Source: Metarhizium brunneum
Taxonomy: Eukaryota > Ascomycota > Sordariomycetes > Hypocreales > Clavicipitaceae
NCBI RefSeq assembly: GCF_013426205.1
Contig: NC_089427.1
Location: 1,674,001 to 1,738,000 of the forward strand
DNA: 64,000 bases
Reading direction: 5' to 3'
In this document: one piece after another, positions 34,205 through 45,323 of the stretch
How positions within the stretch are numbered: position 1 is the stretch's first letter
Layout of the letters: every line of letters begins with the position of its first letter
Translations under genes and position numbers: made by a program
Notes under the pieces: generated by a model
Databases searched by the model: none
Told to the model about the DNA's origin: nothing
Seen by the model: the letters and a program-made list of their open reading frames with translations, nothing else

Positions 34205-34997
34205 ATGCGCTACTCTGCAGCCTTCGCCGCCTTGGCTATTGCCTCGGCCCACGCCCAAACCACCTACAACTACACCAGCGAGCTGGATATGACAATTGAT
34301 CCCAACTCTGTCAGCCAGACTGATCGAGGCAAGTACTCTTCTCAACCTTGACTACCTAGGTAGTTGGGCTGTGTTAGGTGGTCAAAACGCCGCTTTAGTT
34401 GCGCATGCCTGATTCACCCATCGCTAACACCGTGACTCCTGCAGCAACTTGGTGCCAGGGCCAGACAAACACTTGCCGTGTCCTCTGCAATGCCGACGCT
34501 TCTGCAAACGAATGCACAGAGGTATGTCTATCTTCTCACGAGTGCTCTCAGAACTGGGTCGCTTTGCCATCTTTGGAATTGACTTTTGCTGAATACTGCT
34601 ACAGTCGGACCTCAAATGGAAGTGCACTTGCACCTCGAACAGCTCGACCCCCGGTATTCAGTACTACAGGCAGACCATGCCATTCTACATTTGCCAGGAG
34701 GTGTTCAAGAAGTGTATCTCTCAGAACGCTGGTAACGCCCAAGGTCAGGATACGTGCAACAACAACATTCAGCCTCTCTGCGCCTCAATCGACCCTCCTA
34801 AGAGCCCTGTTAAGGACAGCGGCAGCGATGGCTCCTCTTCCACTGCCACCACAGGTGCCTCCCAGCCCTCTAAGACGAGTGGTGGCAGCACCCAGGTGAC
34901 TTCTACCAGCTCCAAGGGTCTTGCTGGCCCTACCTTGGCCCCTGTGGGCAATGGTGCCTTTGTTGCTGCCATGGGCTTGATGGCTTATCTGCTCTAG
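34205..34997 (+). CDS. GPI-anchored cysteine-rich cell-surface protein (DUF7707-like)
   Basis: 197 residues in three exons: 34205-34328, 34445-34521, 34605-34997. The N-terminus is a signal peptide (MRYSAAFAALAIASAHA). The core, IDPNSVSQTDR then ATWCQGQTNTC, with ten cysteines spread over exons 2-3, matches the fungal DUF7707 pattern. A Ser/Thr/Gly-rich stalk (SSTATTGASQPSKTSGG) follows, and the protein ends in a short hydrophobic tail (GAFVAAMGLMAYLL), as for GPI attachment. The first intron is of the GC-AG class: GCAAGT is the only donor that keeps the frame to exon 2. This intron also contains the palindrome TACCTAGGTA. The protein is expected at the cell wall or plasma membrane. Its role is unknown for the family. 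Confidence 0.87.
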
Positions 34998-36089
34998 ATG
35001 GGCTGAGAGTAATCTGAACACTGTCTGCAGCTGTACTAGATGCCCATTACATGACTCGCGACTTGCTCAGACAGACTGCTTTCGATTCTCTCTACCCACT
35101 TTGTTACACAGTACTATCTTTTTGTTTGCATGTCTTTTTTTTTTTAGAAAAAAATATCGAGCTCACTCACGAACTTTACACCCGCCTAATGAACAGACGA
35201 CGGAATGATCGAGGGTTATTTGAGCTTGTTTTTTTCTTTTCTTTTCAGCTACGACCGGTGCAGGAATGATGTGGTTCGAAAGTCAAGCTGTATGCTCGCA
35301 AACATGGTTCGTTGGCTGAGACCGAGTCGAGAGATGAGAAGTTGAGCAATCACGCTGTGTTGACAGGGAGGCCAGTGAGAGACACTAGTTTGGTGTTGAG
35401 TTTTAATTCGAGATTCATCATAGCAAGGGGCGAACTGGAGTAGTAGGAAATGATTATTCTTGAGGCGAAGAAATAAGTATATCACTTTTGCTCCCCATGC
35501 GACGTGGACGCTGCTCGCGACATTTCTCCAGCCAGTGAAAGAACGGCATAGACCTTGTGTGATGCCTTGATGGAAATGCAACAGATCACTATGCCAAGCG
35601 ATGACAATCTCCGCCAATTCGCGTTGTTGAAACCAGCATGTGCGAGGCATCAGATGGCTTAGACAAATCCACTGCGAAGAGTGCAATATTCTAGTTAATC
35701 GACTGCTACTAACACAACACCTCGTTGGCTGGTAATCCTGTCTTAGCATGTGTGCCGACCCATATTATCGGAGATGTTGTACTGTATTACTTCTATTACC
35801 GACTCTTGAAGGGTCCTGGAGATGGTGGCGCCAATCACGCTTCAGCTGTGATCTAGATTCTGTTCGGTGTGGCTTTCCACAAAGGTCGATGCTGGAACCT
35901 TGCAGCATTGCCTGTTGCCTGTGGCTGTTATCTGGGCTGTGGGGGAAAAGCGGTGAAGGGGGAAAGCGCCGGCAGAATCTGCATCCCACCTAATTTTTTT
36001 TTATTTGCAGTCCGGCCTTGGCCTACCAACACGGTGTATCGAGAAGTCCGGCCTTCCTCATTCCATGGTCTTGTCTTCTCTTGCACAAG
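34998..36089. other. Intergenic region between GPI protein and NUG1
   Basis: The first part is the T-rich 3' region of the GPI-protein gene (poly-T at about 35136). No convincing gene lies in the rest; a 166-codon minus frame (35749-35249) has no motif. The NUG1 promoter lies at the end. Confidence 0.55.
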
Positions 36090-37822
36090 ATGGCGGGCAC
36101 AATTAACAAACCAAAGAGTGAGTCTTCAGTTTGTAGTCAATTATAATGCCTAGTACTACTACAGCAACCTAACTGCGAACCATAGAACCCAAGTCCAAGA
36201 GGGGCACGACCCGTCTCCGAAACAAGATTGAAAAAGCTTCCGCAGCCAAACAGAAGAAGCAGCGCAAGCTCGCCAAGAAGAACCCAGAATGGCGGTCCAA
36301 ATTAAAAAAGGACCCCGGCATCCCCAACTTGTTCCCGTACAAGGAGAAGCTTCTACAGGAAATTGAAGAGAAGCGCCTGAGAAAGGCCGCCGAGGCCGAG
36401 AAGAAGAGGGAAATGGCCAAGGCTGCGAAGACTGGTGCCACCCAGCAGGGCGGCGAGGAAGTCATGGACGATGCTGAAGATGCCGAGGGCTCTGTTGGGG
36501 ACGTGGATGATGAGTTCATGGACGAGGATGAGGATGTGGATGAGTCGAATCCCATGGCTGCTTTACTCGCCAGCGCGAAGGCTGCGGCGGCGCAATACGA
36601 CAAAGAGCTGGCGGAGAGTGATGGCATGGACGATGACGACGAGGACAGTGACGATTCTAATAATGGCGGCATGAATGAGGTTTCAGTCGGCCAGGCTTCG
36701 TCACGCAAGACGTACGACAAGGTGTTCAAGCAGGTTGTTGAGCAGGCTGATGTGGTTCTGTATGTCTTGGATGCACGAGACCCCGAGGGTACTCGATCGC
36801 GAGAGGTTGAGCGCAGCATCATGGCCGCTGCCGCTGGCGGCAAGCGCCTCATCTTGATTCTCAACAAGGTCGATTTGATCCCCCAAAAAGTCCTGCGAGA
36901 CTGGCTCGTCCATCTCCGACGATACTTCCCCACGCTCCCCCTCCGGGCCTCTGGTGCCGCTCCCAATGCCCACGTCTTCAACCACCGAGACTTGACGGTT
37001 CAAAGCACATCCGCGACACTTTTCAAAGCTCTCAAGAGCTACGCCGCCAGCCGGCAACTCAAGCGCGCCGTGTCCGTCGGCGTCATCGGTTACCCCAACG
37101 TCGGCAAGTCCTCAGTCATCAACGCCCTCCTCAGCAGGATGAGCGGCAAGGGCGGCAGCTCTTCCAAAGCTTGCCCGGCGGGCGCCGAAGCCGGCGTCAC
37201 CACCAGCATTCGCAGCGTTAAAATTGACAGCAAGCTGACGCTCCTCGACTCTCCTGGCGTCGTGTTCCCGTCCTCGTCATCCGTCCAGTCCGGTGGCCTC
37301 GTCAGCCTCAAAAACGCAACTGAAGCACATGCCCATCTTATTCTCCTCAACGCCGTCCCTCCCAAGCAGATTGATGATCCCGTCCCCGCAGTCGGCCTGC
37401 TCATCCGCCGTCTCTCATCCTCCCCAGACCTGATGCAGAAACTGACCAATGTTTATGACATTCCGGCTCTTCTACCCAACAGACTCGACGGCGATGTCAC
37501 AACCGACTTTTTGGTGCAGGTTGCTAGGAAGCGAGGTCGATTGGGTCGAGGCGGCGTTCCCAACATCCACGCTGCTGCTATGACTGTTGTTACAGACTGG
37601 CGAGATGGCCGTATTCAGGGGTGGGTTGAGCCGCCTGCCTTGGCTGTCGCGTCGGCTGATGCCTCTGCCGGGCCTGCCAAGAAGGTCCAGAATGTGGGTG
37701 AGGATGAGGTCATGCCGGACCAGAAGGAGATTGTCACGGAGTGGGCTGCCGAGTTTAAGCTGGATGGCTTGTGGGGGAACGATGAGGGTGCCGCGGCCGC
37801 GGAGGATGCTATGGAAGAGTAG
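36090..37822 (+). CDS. NUG1: Nuclear/nucleolar GTP-binding protein of the NUG1/GNL3 family
   Basis: A 554-residue GTPase needed for nuclear maturation and export of the 60S ribosomal subunit. Exon 1 (36090-36117) encodes only MAGTINKPK plus one base. Intron 1 (donor GTGAGT, acceptor CATAG) joins exon 2 (36186-37822) in phase to the basic, Lys-rich N-terminus (KPKSKRGTTRLRNKIEKA), as in the family. The acidic stretch around residues 110-160 is characteristic too. The GTPase motifs are circularly permuted: G4 NKVDL near residue 236 comes before G1 GYPNVGKSS near 311 and G3 DSPGV near 364, the hallmark of the YlqF/Nug1 group. The C-terminus is acidic. It is convergent with the exosome nuclease DIS3, another ribosome-biogenesis factor, 233 bp away. 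Confidence 0.95.
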
Positions 37823-38055
37823 AGCTGGCTTAAAATGGGTCTGGTTTCATTGTCATGTATGGCGTTTTGGGAATAAGGACTAGATGCAAAAAAATACGAT
37901 CATTTACGACCACCGTACTGATTAGTATGCTGGTTGTTGAATCACGATATATATCTCTGGCGATCGCAGATGCTTTACACGCGCAAATGTACTGTTGTAT
38001 GAAGTTCAGCAAAATACGCGGACCTTTATTATTTACTTGTTGCTACTCTCCGCAT

Positions 38056-41000
38056 TTACACGGTAACCAACTCCATCTTGACGCCCCTCTTGCCCGTCCT
38101 CTCGTCCTTCTCATCCCTGACCTTGACCTTGACCTTCTGGAACAGCTCAACCTTGAGGTCCCTACTGCCCCTCGTCACGAGCGTATACGTCTCGGCATCA
38201 AACTCGCTCTCGGGCTCGGGCTCAGCCAGATCCCGCAACCTGATCAAACCCTCGATTCCAAACCTCGGCACCAGCACCACGAAGCCGTTGCTGAAAATCC
38301 TCATGACAAAGGCATCTTCCTCTGCGACGTTGCCCTTGAGTGCCTGCCCGACGTAGTATGCCGTGCTTGCACGGCCGGCCATTTGGGCGTTTCTATGACG
38401 GACATTGATGTTCTTGCAGACGGCCTCTAGGCGACCTCTGCTGCGGACGGACGGGTGCACGGCCTCGTAGCCGATGGCGGCGGCGAGCTGTCTGTGGGCG
38501 AGCAGGTCTGCGTATCGGCGGATGGGGGATGTGAAGTGCGTGTAGATCTCCGAGGCGAGTCCGTAGTGCCGGAATTCGGGATACGCTTGGGTGCCGGAGC
38601 AGAAGTACTCGGCGGACATCATGCAGCGGGTGGCCATGATGCGGACCAGCGTGTTGAAGAAGGGATCCGACTTGTCGATGCAGGCGTCGAGGGAGTCGGC
38701 GAGGGCTTTGGACGTATCTGTGCGGAGTTCGAAACCTCGCTTGACGCGTAGCTGGTCGGCCAGCTCGTCAAAGTTGGTCTTGGGGGGTGCTGCGTGGCGA
38801 CGAAGGATGGCGGTCTGCGGGAATGCGTCGTATATTTTGGCGGCGACGCTAATGTTGGCGAACAGCATGAACTCCTCGACGAGGGAGTTGGTGTCGAGGA
38901 GCTCCTTGGTCTTGACGTCGATGGGGTCAGAGGTTTCCGACTCCATCTGGACCTTGACCTCTGGCGAGGAGAGACTGAGGGCGCCGGCGTCCATGCGCTT
39001 CTTCTTGAGCTTTTTGGAGAGCTTGAGGAGCATGCGCATCCCGTTTGTGAGGTCGTCTTGCTGGGAGGTGTCGTCGATGCGGAGCTGGGCTTGTTCGTAG
39101 CTGAATGCTTCGCGAGACTTGATGACGGATTTGGTAAAGCGCACGCTGACAATGTCGGCGTTGTCGTTGAGCTCCCAGAGGACGGAGAAGGCGTATCGCT
39201 CAACGTAAGGTTTGAGCGAGCAGAGATCCGTACCAAGCAAGGGCGGGAGCATGTCGATACGCTTGTCGACAAGGTATACCGTTGTCCCACGGATGCTAGC
39301 TTCTGTGTCCATGGCGTTGACGGGCTTGACAAAGTGTGACACGTCGGCAATGTGGACGCCGACTTCAAAGTTTCCGTTGGGCAATTTGCGAGCGTGCAAG
39401 GCGTCGTCGATATCTTGGCAGCCTACAGGGTCGATACTGCAGATGAGAAGTCCACGGAGGTCTTCTCTATCTTTCCAGCCTGGGTCCTCCACACTCGCGG
39501 GTACTCTCCAGTCATGGCCTTCCTTGGGGAGGCAATCCAGGACAGTCTTGGGGAACGGGCGATACTGAACATCCCATTCTAGAAGCAGAGCCTCTGTCTC
39601 GGCGGCCTTGGTTTCGAGTTCGCCGAGTGAGCGGACAAAATGTCCAACTGGGTGCCTAGAGTCTCGCTCCCACGCGTCGATAGTTACAAGGAGTCGCTTA
39701 CCCAGGAGTTCAGATACTTGTCGGGTTCGTAAACGAATCTTGGGTATCTTCTTATCCATGGGAATGAGAAAAACACTATCTTGTTTGCGGCCCTGGGATG
39801 AAGCGGACTTGCTGGCTGAAGATGGATCGATATGTCCCACATATTGGCGCCAGTTTCGTTTGATTACACCAACCACCTTGGCAGTAGGCTGCAACTGACT
39901 TTCTGACGAGGACTTGTGTGTCCGTTTTGCTTCCTCCTGCAGCGCTTTTCGCTCTTTGTCTGAAACAAAGTCATTTCGGTCTTCGGTGTCCGCATTCTCA
40001 TTCTTGGTGATATTGTCTTCTTCGATAATCTTGGTAGATGGTTCCTTCCACTTGTCTTGGGGAAGCATCTCTACGACGACGACATCTCCATCAACAGCAC
40101 GGTTGATACTCTCACGTCCTAGAATAAGAAGAGGTTTGGAGAATGCTGGGACTTTGATGGAGCCCTCAAGGTAATTGTACGGCGAGACGTTGAAAATGCC
40201 TTGATGCATCAATCCTGCCTTCACGCCGGTCATCATCCTTGATAGGCTGTAATACTCAGGGTAAAGCATTTGCGACTGCTTCTTGAAGCCGCCCAGACTC
40301 AGACTTTGGGATTCAGCCACCATGTCAAGAAGCTTGTCTCCATCTTCAAGACTACCCACGTAGTCCCGTAATGAGAGTGAATTGAGGCCTTGACTGCGCG
40401 CCTTCTTGAGGTTCTCTTGGTCATCGCTCAGCATGACAATGGCAGGAACCTCGCCTGCTTTAGTCCCAGACAGGTGTTCGCCGTACCATTTGACAGCCAT
40501 ACGAACAGCACGGTCATTTCTATCATTGACGCTCTCATTCAGCTCCCGGTTGACGTATGTCTCTAGCCGGAAATCGTTGAAAAACACGTAAAATCGCTTG
40601 TCTTCGCTTTTGGTAAGCCCAATCAAACGGTTGTACAAGGGCAGAGATCTGTTTCTAAGCTCCTCCAGGACCGTCTGCAGAATAATCACATCGTAGAATG
40701 CTGAGCTTTGCTCAAAGAGATCCATAGCATTGAGAAGTGCATTTGTGTCCGGCACTAGGTAATGTCCTTGTGGGAAGGCCTTGGTAGCCGCAGGCTTTTC
40801 TGACAGGACGAACGGCTGAGCTATCCCGGTATTAGCAAGTATTTTCGATGAGAAAAGTCTCTAGCGTACCTTGTTGAGATGCATTTCTAGGAGCCCCCTC
40901 TAGGCAAGCTCTACATAACTTGGAGGAACAGGGAATGTCGGTTCTGAGATAGACTTCCCTCACGATTTTTTGGACCTTACCACTGCGTGTTGAACGAACA

Positions 41001-41065
41001 TAGACTTTGCTTGAAATGTTGGAGGCCAAGGAATCCCCCTCGTGGGATCTCTTCAAGCTCGTCAT
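38056..41065 (-). CDS. DIS3: Exosome catalytic subunit RRP44/DIS3 (3'-5' exoribonuclease and PIN endonuclease)
   Basis: The 986-residue processive nuclease of the RNA exosome. Exon 1 is 41065-40870 and exon 2 is 40820-38056, with a 49-bp intron (donor GTACGC, acceptor GGATAG). The N-terminus carries the CR3 cysteine motif (CSSKLCRAC). The PIN domain begins LVPDTNALLNAMDLFEQ with its first acidic residue, and DFRLE-type and DRNDRAVR segments follow. Two cold-shock-like parts lead to the RNB domain with the catalytic signature CQDIDDALHA and the HIADVSHFV stretch. The TSPIRRYADLLAHRQL block and an S1-type C-terminus end the protein. Length and order agree with yeast Dis3. It is needed for rRNA processing and RNA decay in nucleus and cytoplasm. 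The intron falls between the CR3 motif and the PIN domain. Confidence 0.97.
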
Positions 41066-41358
41066 GGCGATGTTGCTTTGCTACTGTTGATGTCGAAAAT
41101 GACCGGTATGAAAAGAAGTTTCTTGGAGCGTTTACTAAGCGAATCAAAGGTGAGGTTGCGCTTTCTTATCGATAGGGTGTGGCGATAAGAATGCTCAACT
41201 TCAGAAATCGTCACAGCTCAGAGGATGCACAACTATAAGCTCAACAGCGCATTTGACCTCTTTATTGAATTATACCCCTATTTTGTTTATATGTGTAATT
41301 CCAACGAAATGCAAATCACGGAACATCCACGTAAAACCATGTCGATGAATAGTCGAGC

Positions 41359-41385
41359 GACCACGTGATAGAAAGTCACGTGGTC
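41359..41385. promoter_or_regulatory. Inverted repeat of two CACGTG boxes upstream of DIS3
   Basis: GACCACGTGA (41359-41368) and TCACGTGGTC (41376-41385) are perfect 10-bp inverted repeats separated by seven bases. Each holds the E-box CACGTG, the site for bHLH factors such as Cbf1/Pho4. The pair lies 294 bp upstream of the DIS3 start codon. That it regulates DIS3 is inference. Confidence 0.6.
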
Positions 41386-43561
41386 ATTTAGTCAGAATGA
41401 ATCTGCAACCGAATCCACCATGCTTTCACCAATGCTCAGCGTCAGCATCGTCTAACCTACTTACCTTGACCTTTCGGATGACAGCGAGCACGAGTCGTGA
41501 CCCAAATTATATAACCACACCCAAAAGTCAGTCAGCTATTGCTCGTGAATCCTATCCCCGCAAACGACAAAGCACAACCCCTACAAACTTGTTTCAATAC
41601 CTGGGCCATGAAACAACAGCCAAGACACACAACGGACACACCTAGAATGCATCTAGCGGAGCGTCGCTCATCACCAAAACCCCATGATCACTTGATAACC
41701 GGTAGCACGTAACAAGATGGTCATTCTGAAATCCGGAGCTTGGAAATCCGTCACCATCACGACGGTCAAGTTTTCTCAACTGACATGCCGCCAAGATGCC
41801 TCGAGTGCATGTCTTGGCTGCACGATCGGGGGTGTCACAGAGTCGAAGGAGGTAAGAAGTCCAAAAGAAAAAAAATAAGGCAAGGGTCACTGGTAATGCG
41901 ATGGAGGCCTTTGCGCCCTTGGAAACTGGGGCTCGGGTTTAGCAGGCAACCAGGCGGCTGGGCATCCATGGATGTTGGAGGCCAGATGACCTCTTTGCCG
42001 GAACCACCTCCATTTTTCTGTCTTGGCAACAGAGAATGCCATTGGCTCATATTGTACATGATACTGCCCAACTGCCTTTCCAATCTTGTCCAGATACGGC
42101 GCATCAGATGGTACACGGCCTACTTGATCTTTTGGCCGGGCCGTATCAAGGAGATGCTTGTACGATGAAGCTGCAGCAAGGCCGCATATTTCCTCACAAT
42201 GTACCCCCACCTTATGGCAGAGAAGGCGGGCCAAGAGACGGTTGGGGGCAAAGACAGTACGATGATATCGCGACGGGATCAAACTGGACAAAGGGAGTTG
42301 AACCGCTGGGCTGGTCATCATACTGTCCGTGCACGGCAGGGGCCGCGTCGTGAAGCTGGAGTCCGACGAATCAGCTATATTGGCGGCCCGAGGGTTTTGA
42401 GATGAGGAGCAAAGGGTTCAAGCCTTCTCAGATCGGTGTATGTAAGTCTGCCCGTCTCGGTGACACGACCCTGTCTGTCAACCTGTTCTGCCCCCTCTCT
42501 TAGAACGGTGAGGCAAGATGCGGACTTTGAATCTGCGGCCATGCGTCCTCGTCGTCGTCGTGGTGGGGTGCCTATTCTGTCCACGCAAGGTCCATGATTT
42601 GCCGGTCTGTGGGCCGCAAGGTCACGTCTGCTCGACGGATGCAACGCTACGCAAACCAATGGTGGCAACATGAGGATCCCTTGTTCTTTTTTATTTTCTT
42701 ATGAAGTCCATCCTGGGAGAACGAAACCACCGGGGTTTCCTGTGATTCCTGTGCAACTTCTCACGGATGGATCAATCCCACCGAGTGTCCATGAACTTTG
42801 GCACCAGTTTTGGGTGACTGTTTCAAAGAAAGCCCACACGTGCGTGTATGTCCACGATCCTTCGTCTGCAAAGAATGCATATAGCAGTGCCCTGTTTTAT
42901 GAGAATACGGCAACCTTGTACTCACCCCTTGCCGTCAGCGTAGCTTGTCTATGTGAAAAATAATGCCATATACTACATGCAATTATGCTGTCTGTGCGAA
43001 ATGTCCCACAGCTACTCCGTAACAGGAGCCGACGATAGAACTCGCCGATGAAATCACGGCCCAGCCATCGTCAACGACGCCATCACATGGTCTGACAAGA
43101 TGATGCGGGCAAGGTACCGTATAAGATATATTCAACCACTACCTTCAACGCCAACTCGGGAAAGAAGTAATCGGCATCTCGTGTCGGGTTTTAGCTCCAT
43201 TCCAAGGCCAGCACTGCCCCAGGAATAGTTACATGGCCTAGCTCGATCACGGGGCTACTTTCCATTTCCTGAGCTAGCCGTCACTTCTCAGCTCAAGTCG
43301 TCGCGATGACGCCACTCCATTCAAGGCGGGAGACGGAATCAAGGCAGTTTACCGTTCTGTCTTTCCGGAAGAAGGGTCCCATTTCCGCGGTGTGCCGGAT
43401 CAAGAACTTCTGGATGTCTAATGGCCGAATGTCTTGTCTTGAACCAAATCCGGCAACACATATTTTAAGACATTGAAGAACAGATCCATGGCCATCCTGT
43501 CTGACTTGGGGCATTCACGGCTCACGGTTTCGAGATTGCTTCTCCTGTGTTGAGTGACTTG

Positions 43562-43740
43562 CGTACTGTCAGAACCTTGAAAGTGAAGGCTTTAAAACAA
43601 AGAGTTTATGGATGGTCTTGGCTTGCGGCATCCAAATCATGTTGCAGTGGTCGAAGTCAATGACAAATTCGTTTCCCAAGTCATGTATCAGCAAGCCGTT
43701 TGTAATGTGTGCACCCAGGCAGATAATTGCAGGGCATTAC
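43562..43740 (-). pseudogene. Possible decayed kinase-like coding fragment
   Basis: A 59-codon stretch between stops (TAA ahead of it, TGA at its end near 43570) reads GLLIHDLGNEFVIDFDHCN and MIWMPQAKTIHK, more protein-like than its surroundings. The IDFDH block resembles the Mg-binding Asp region of fungal protein-kinase-like or phosphotransferase proteins, but this is a weak likeness. There is no start codon and no convincing flanking exon. It could be a relic of a gene or an exon of a gene I could not assemble. Confidence 0.25.
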
Positions 43741-45271
43741 ATAGCGTCGACTAGAAGCTGAATGAAATAATTATAAAATATGAGAATATCTGGGCCTTTG
43801 AGGAATAACGTGTTACTGTTTGTTTGGCATGCCGATGAAGTCATGGTCGATATATGTGTATATATCATATATACTCTGTTAAGACCATGATGGGGTCGTT
43901 ACCATCGCATCCCGCAACTTGGACGACTCGCCATCACCTGAGGCGGCAAATATGGGCGTTCGGACTACAAGGGTCAACTAAAATAGACGTCTCAGACTGT
44001 CTCCTGGTGAGTCGAGTCGAGTCGACTGAGATGAAGATCATGGCCGCTTCCACTTCTTATGAGGTGCAGTCGCAAGTGCGGATAACTTGCAACTGTATTT
44101 TACACTGAAGGAGCTCTCATCAAGAATAGCGCCCACATGTTAGGGAGGGGGAGTGTTAGGAACACAATGATATTTAACACAGAACACGTCAGCATATTCG
44201 TCCGGCTTAGATTTGTGTCAGCCATATGGAGATGATCACCAGTAGACAATGTGTAATACTGGGGCTGGTTTACATTGTGATACGGAGAGGCATCTCGTCA
44301 GCATTAAAAATCCTAAAACGGCTCTTCTATACATGGCACAAATAGCCAGGGTAGATTGAATGCAAGTCGATAATTTACCATGTTAATTAGTTGGCGTCAA
44401 AGGCCTAATTTTGAGTAATTTGCGAATGCCTCGTGTATCCCCAGCCAAATGTCATGCACTACCGCGTCGTGTCATCTGTCGCAAATGCTCACCCGCGCCT
44501 TGTGTTGCCAAATACTGCATTATTGCAGAGCCTAATTATTTTCCCTATCCCAGGTGTTCAGGGAGACCCTGTATATACGGTTACACCGCAGCTTCTCAAT
44601 GCGGCGACAAGATACGGACAAAAACACACAGTAAGTGAAAATGGAATCCCCGAGGTTGGCATCATTGCAGGCGCTGTGAAAAGTCAAGTACCTGGATGGT
44701 GTAATTCCTTGGCTTTGTCACCACAGATTCAACTGCTCCATATGCCTCGCGCCATGGCTTCGGCCCAGGTTGGGTTTGTTCCGCCACTAGATGGATCGGG
44801 GCTACGATGCGACGGGCATCTAAGCGCAGCGCCTGTTGGTCTATGGTAATCAGATAAATGAGGTTCTCTTCCCGTCCAGAGGCGAGGCTCGGCAGTCGTT
44901 TGGGGACATGCCTTTGGAGTACGACTTTGCACTCCGTATGGCTACGAGTATGCATAAGGCCGATCCAGGTTACCCTGCCGCCTCGTCCACCCCAACTGTT
45001 CAAACTTGATCCGGTCGTCGGTCAAACTAATGCAATGTAGGTCGATGAAGAGGTTGGGATCCCGGGGATATCGTTGAGAGATGGCGGTGTGTGCCAGCAA
45101 GAGCCGCGGAGAAAACGCCAATTTGAGAATGAGAAATGTAGCAAGCTACTATGCGATGTGCTACTCTGCACACCGTTGGCGAGTAATTTGTTTGTGCGGC
45201 GATGATCTGTAACCTGAATTGCAAGAGTCAACTCTGGCAGGAGCCACAGCGGTCGGCTAGCTTTTTTACAT

Positions 45272-45323
45272 CATATGTATGTATGTACATATATGTACGG
45301 AGTATTGTACATACATACGTATG
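45272..45323. repeat. Inverted repeat / hairpin with TACGGAGTA in the loop
   Basis: Arms 45272-45289 and 45306-45323 are complementary in 17 of 18 positions (TATGTATGTAC type sequence). The 16-base loop includes TACGGAGTA (45296-45304). It has no terminal duplication that I can define and no coding capacity. It is shorter than usual MITEs. Confidence 0.75.

Noticed and set aside
43293..43514. 73-codon ATG-started minus frame next to the kinase-like relic
   Set aside because: Could be a neighbouring exon, but no splice pair joins it to the relic in phase, and it has no motif of its own.
44433..44849. 138-codon plus frame with PVYTVTPQLLNAATRYG and a Cys-rich frame overlapping it
   Set aside because: Somewhat protein-like locally, but no supported start, no family recognised, and two overlapping frames cannot both be real. 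Left out for lack of evidence.
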